A DNA stretch of 5,710 nt from the NCBI GenBank assembly GCA_946055445.1, contig CAMGGF010000094.1, positions 1 through 5,710 on the forward strand, in the 5' to 3' direction. The position numbers were made by a program, and so were the translations under genes. Shown piece after piece: positions 5,465 through 5,710 of this stretch. Numbering within the stretch: the first letter of the stretch is position 1; each line of letters starts with the position of its first letter. The stretch is from an uncultured Ruminococcus sp. (GTDB taxonomy: Bacteria; Bacillota; Clostridia; Oscillospirales; Acutalibacteraceae). The notes under the pieces were generated by a model. The model worked only from the letters and a program-made list of their open reading frames with translations, did no database searches and was not told where the DNA came from.

Positions 5465-5710
5465 GGAACTGGATATTTACGATTTTGACAAAACCGTTGT
5501 GCCGTTCGACTCAGGCTCAACCTTTCTGATATTTTGCTTTTTCCATTATCCTTATTTGTTGCTTTTGTTGCCGTATTACGCGGTGATGGGATTGCTGTTG
5601 GGCTTGCATCTCATTTCACTTGCACAGTTTAAAAAACATATTTTTCTGTTTGTGCGGTTTGTGCCCTTAAAAAAGGCAGTCAAAGCGTTTTGGGATAAGC
5701 ACGAAAAAGA
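5463..5710 (+). CDS. HAD-superfamily phosphatase-like protein, N-terminal part (3' truncated by window)
   Basis: The frame is open from ATG at 5463 to the window edge, giving 82 residues. IYDFDKTV at 5-12 is the HAD motif I (DxDxT): D7 would be the phosphorylated nucleophile and D9 the general acid. It is followed by two hydrophobic stretches (about residues 20-38 and 40-54) and then FKKHIFLFVRFVPLKKAVKAFWDKHEK. The motif followed directly by a helical cap fits the subfamily I, phosphoserine-phosphatase-like HAD proteins; the very hydrophobic cap suggests membrane association or a lipid-linked substrate (inference). Motifs II and III lie outside the window, so catalytic competence and substrate are unknown. 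GGGG at 5453-5456 is a fair ribosome binding site. Confidence 0.75.
   Translation, partial: MELDIYDFDKTVVPFDSGSTFLIFCFFHYPYLLLLLPYYAVMGLLLGLHLISLAQFKKHIFLFVRFVPLKKAVKAFWDKHEK

Overview
The window looks like chromosomal DNA of a spore-forming member of the Clostridia, most likely near the Oscillospirales/Ruminococcaceae. The signs are a full spoIIAA-spoIIAB-sigF operon, a short σF of the kind I associate with that order (from memory), a DUF5696-type protein tail, and a clostridial-style FeoA/FeoB pair. I see no tRNA, rRNA, CRISPR array, transposase or other mark of a mobile element, so this reads as ordinary core chromosome. No clearly new biological system is visible. The points of interest are in regulation.

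Layout. Bases 1-426 (+) are the 3' end of a gene for a DUF5696-like protein, closed by an intrinsic terminator. Next is a well-formed promoter flanked by an exact 10-bp inverted repeat, then a complete gene (647-1411, +) for a multi-pass membrane protein resembling the YjdF/DUF2238 group. It converges on the sporulation operon, and one 13-bp A/T-flanked hairpin (1427-1457) can terminate transcription from both sides. On the minus strand, reading from 2898 down to 1481, lie spoIIAA, spoIIAB and sigF. All three overlap, so translation is probably coupled. sigF starts at TTG behind a strong ribosome binding site inside spoIIAB.

A 126-bp divergent region separates spoIIAA from feoA (3025-3273, +) and feoB (3270-5375, +), which overlap by ATGA. 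After feoB a new promoter leads into the 5' end of a gene for a HAD-superfamily phosphatase-like protein that runs off the window at 5710.

How the genes work together. SpoIIAB is the anti-sigma kinase holding σF. SpoIIAA is the anti-anti-sigma factor that releases σF once dephosphorylated, which starts the forespore programme. All key residues are present. Upstream of spoIIAA, a perfect TTGACA and a TACAAT are 21 bp apart. That is wrong for plain σA but resembles the Spo0A-activated spoIIG and spoIIE promoters, and near-matches to the 0A box lie at the -35 and further upstream. One of these overlaps the likely feoA -10, so sporulation entry and ferrous iron uptake could share this control region (inference). 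FeoA and FeoB form the ferrous iron importer. The flanking YjdF-like, DUF5696 and HAD genes have no evident functional tie to either unit.
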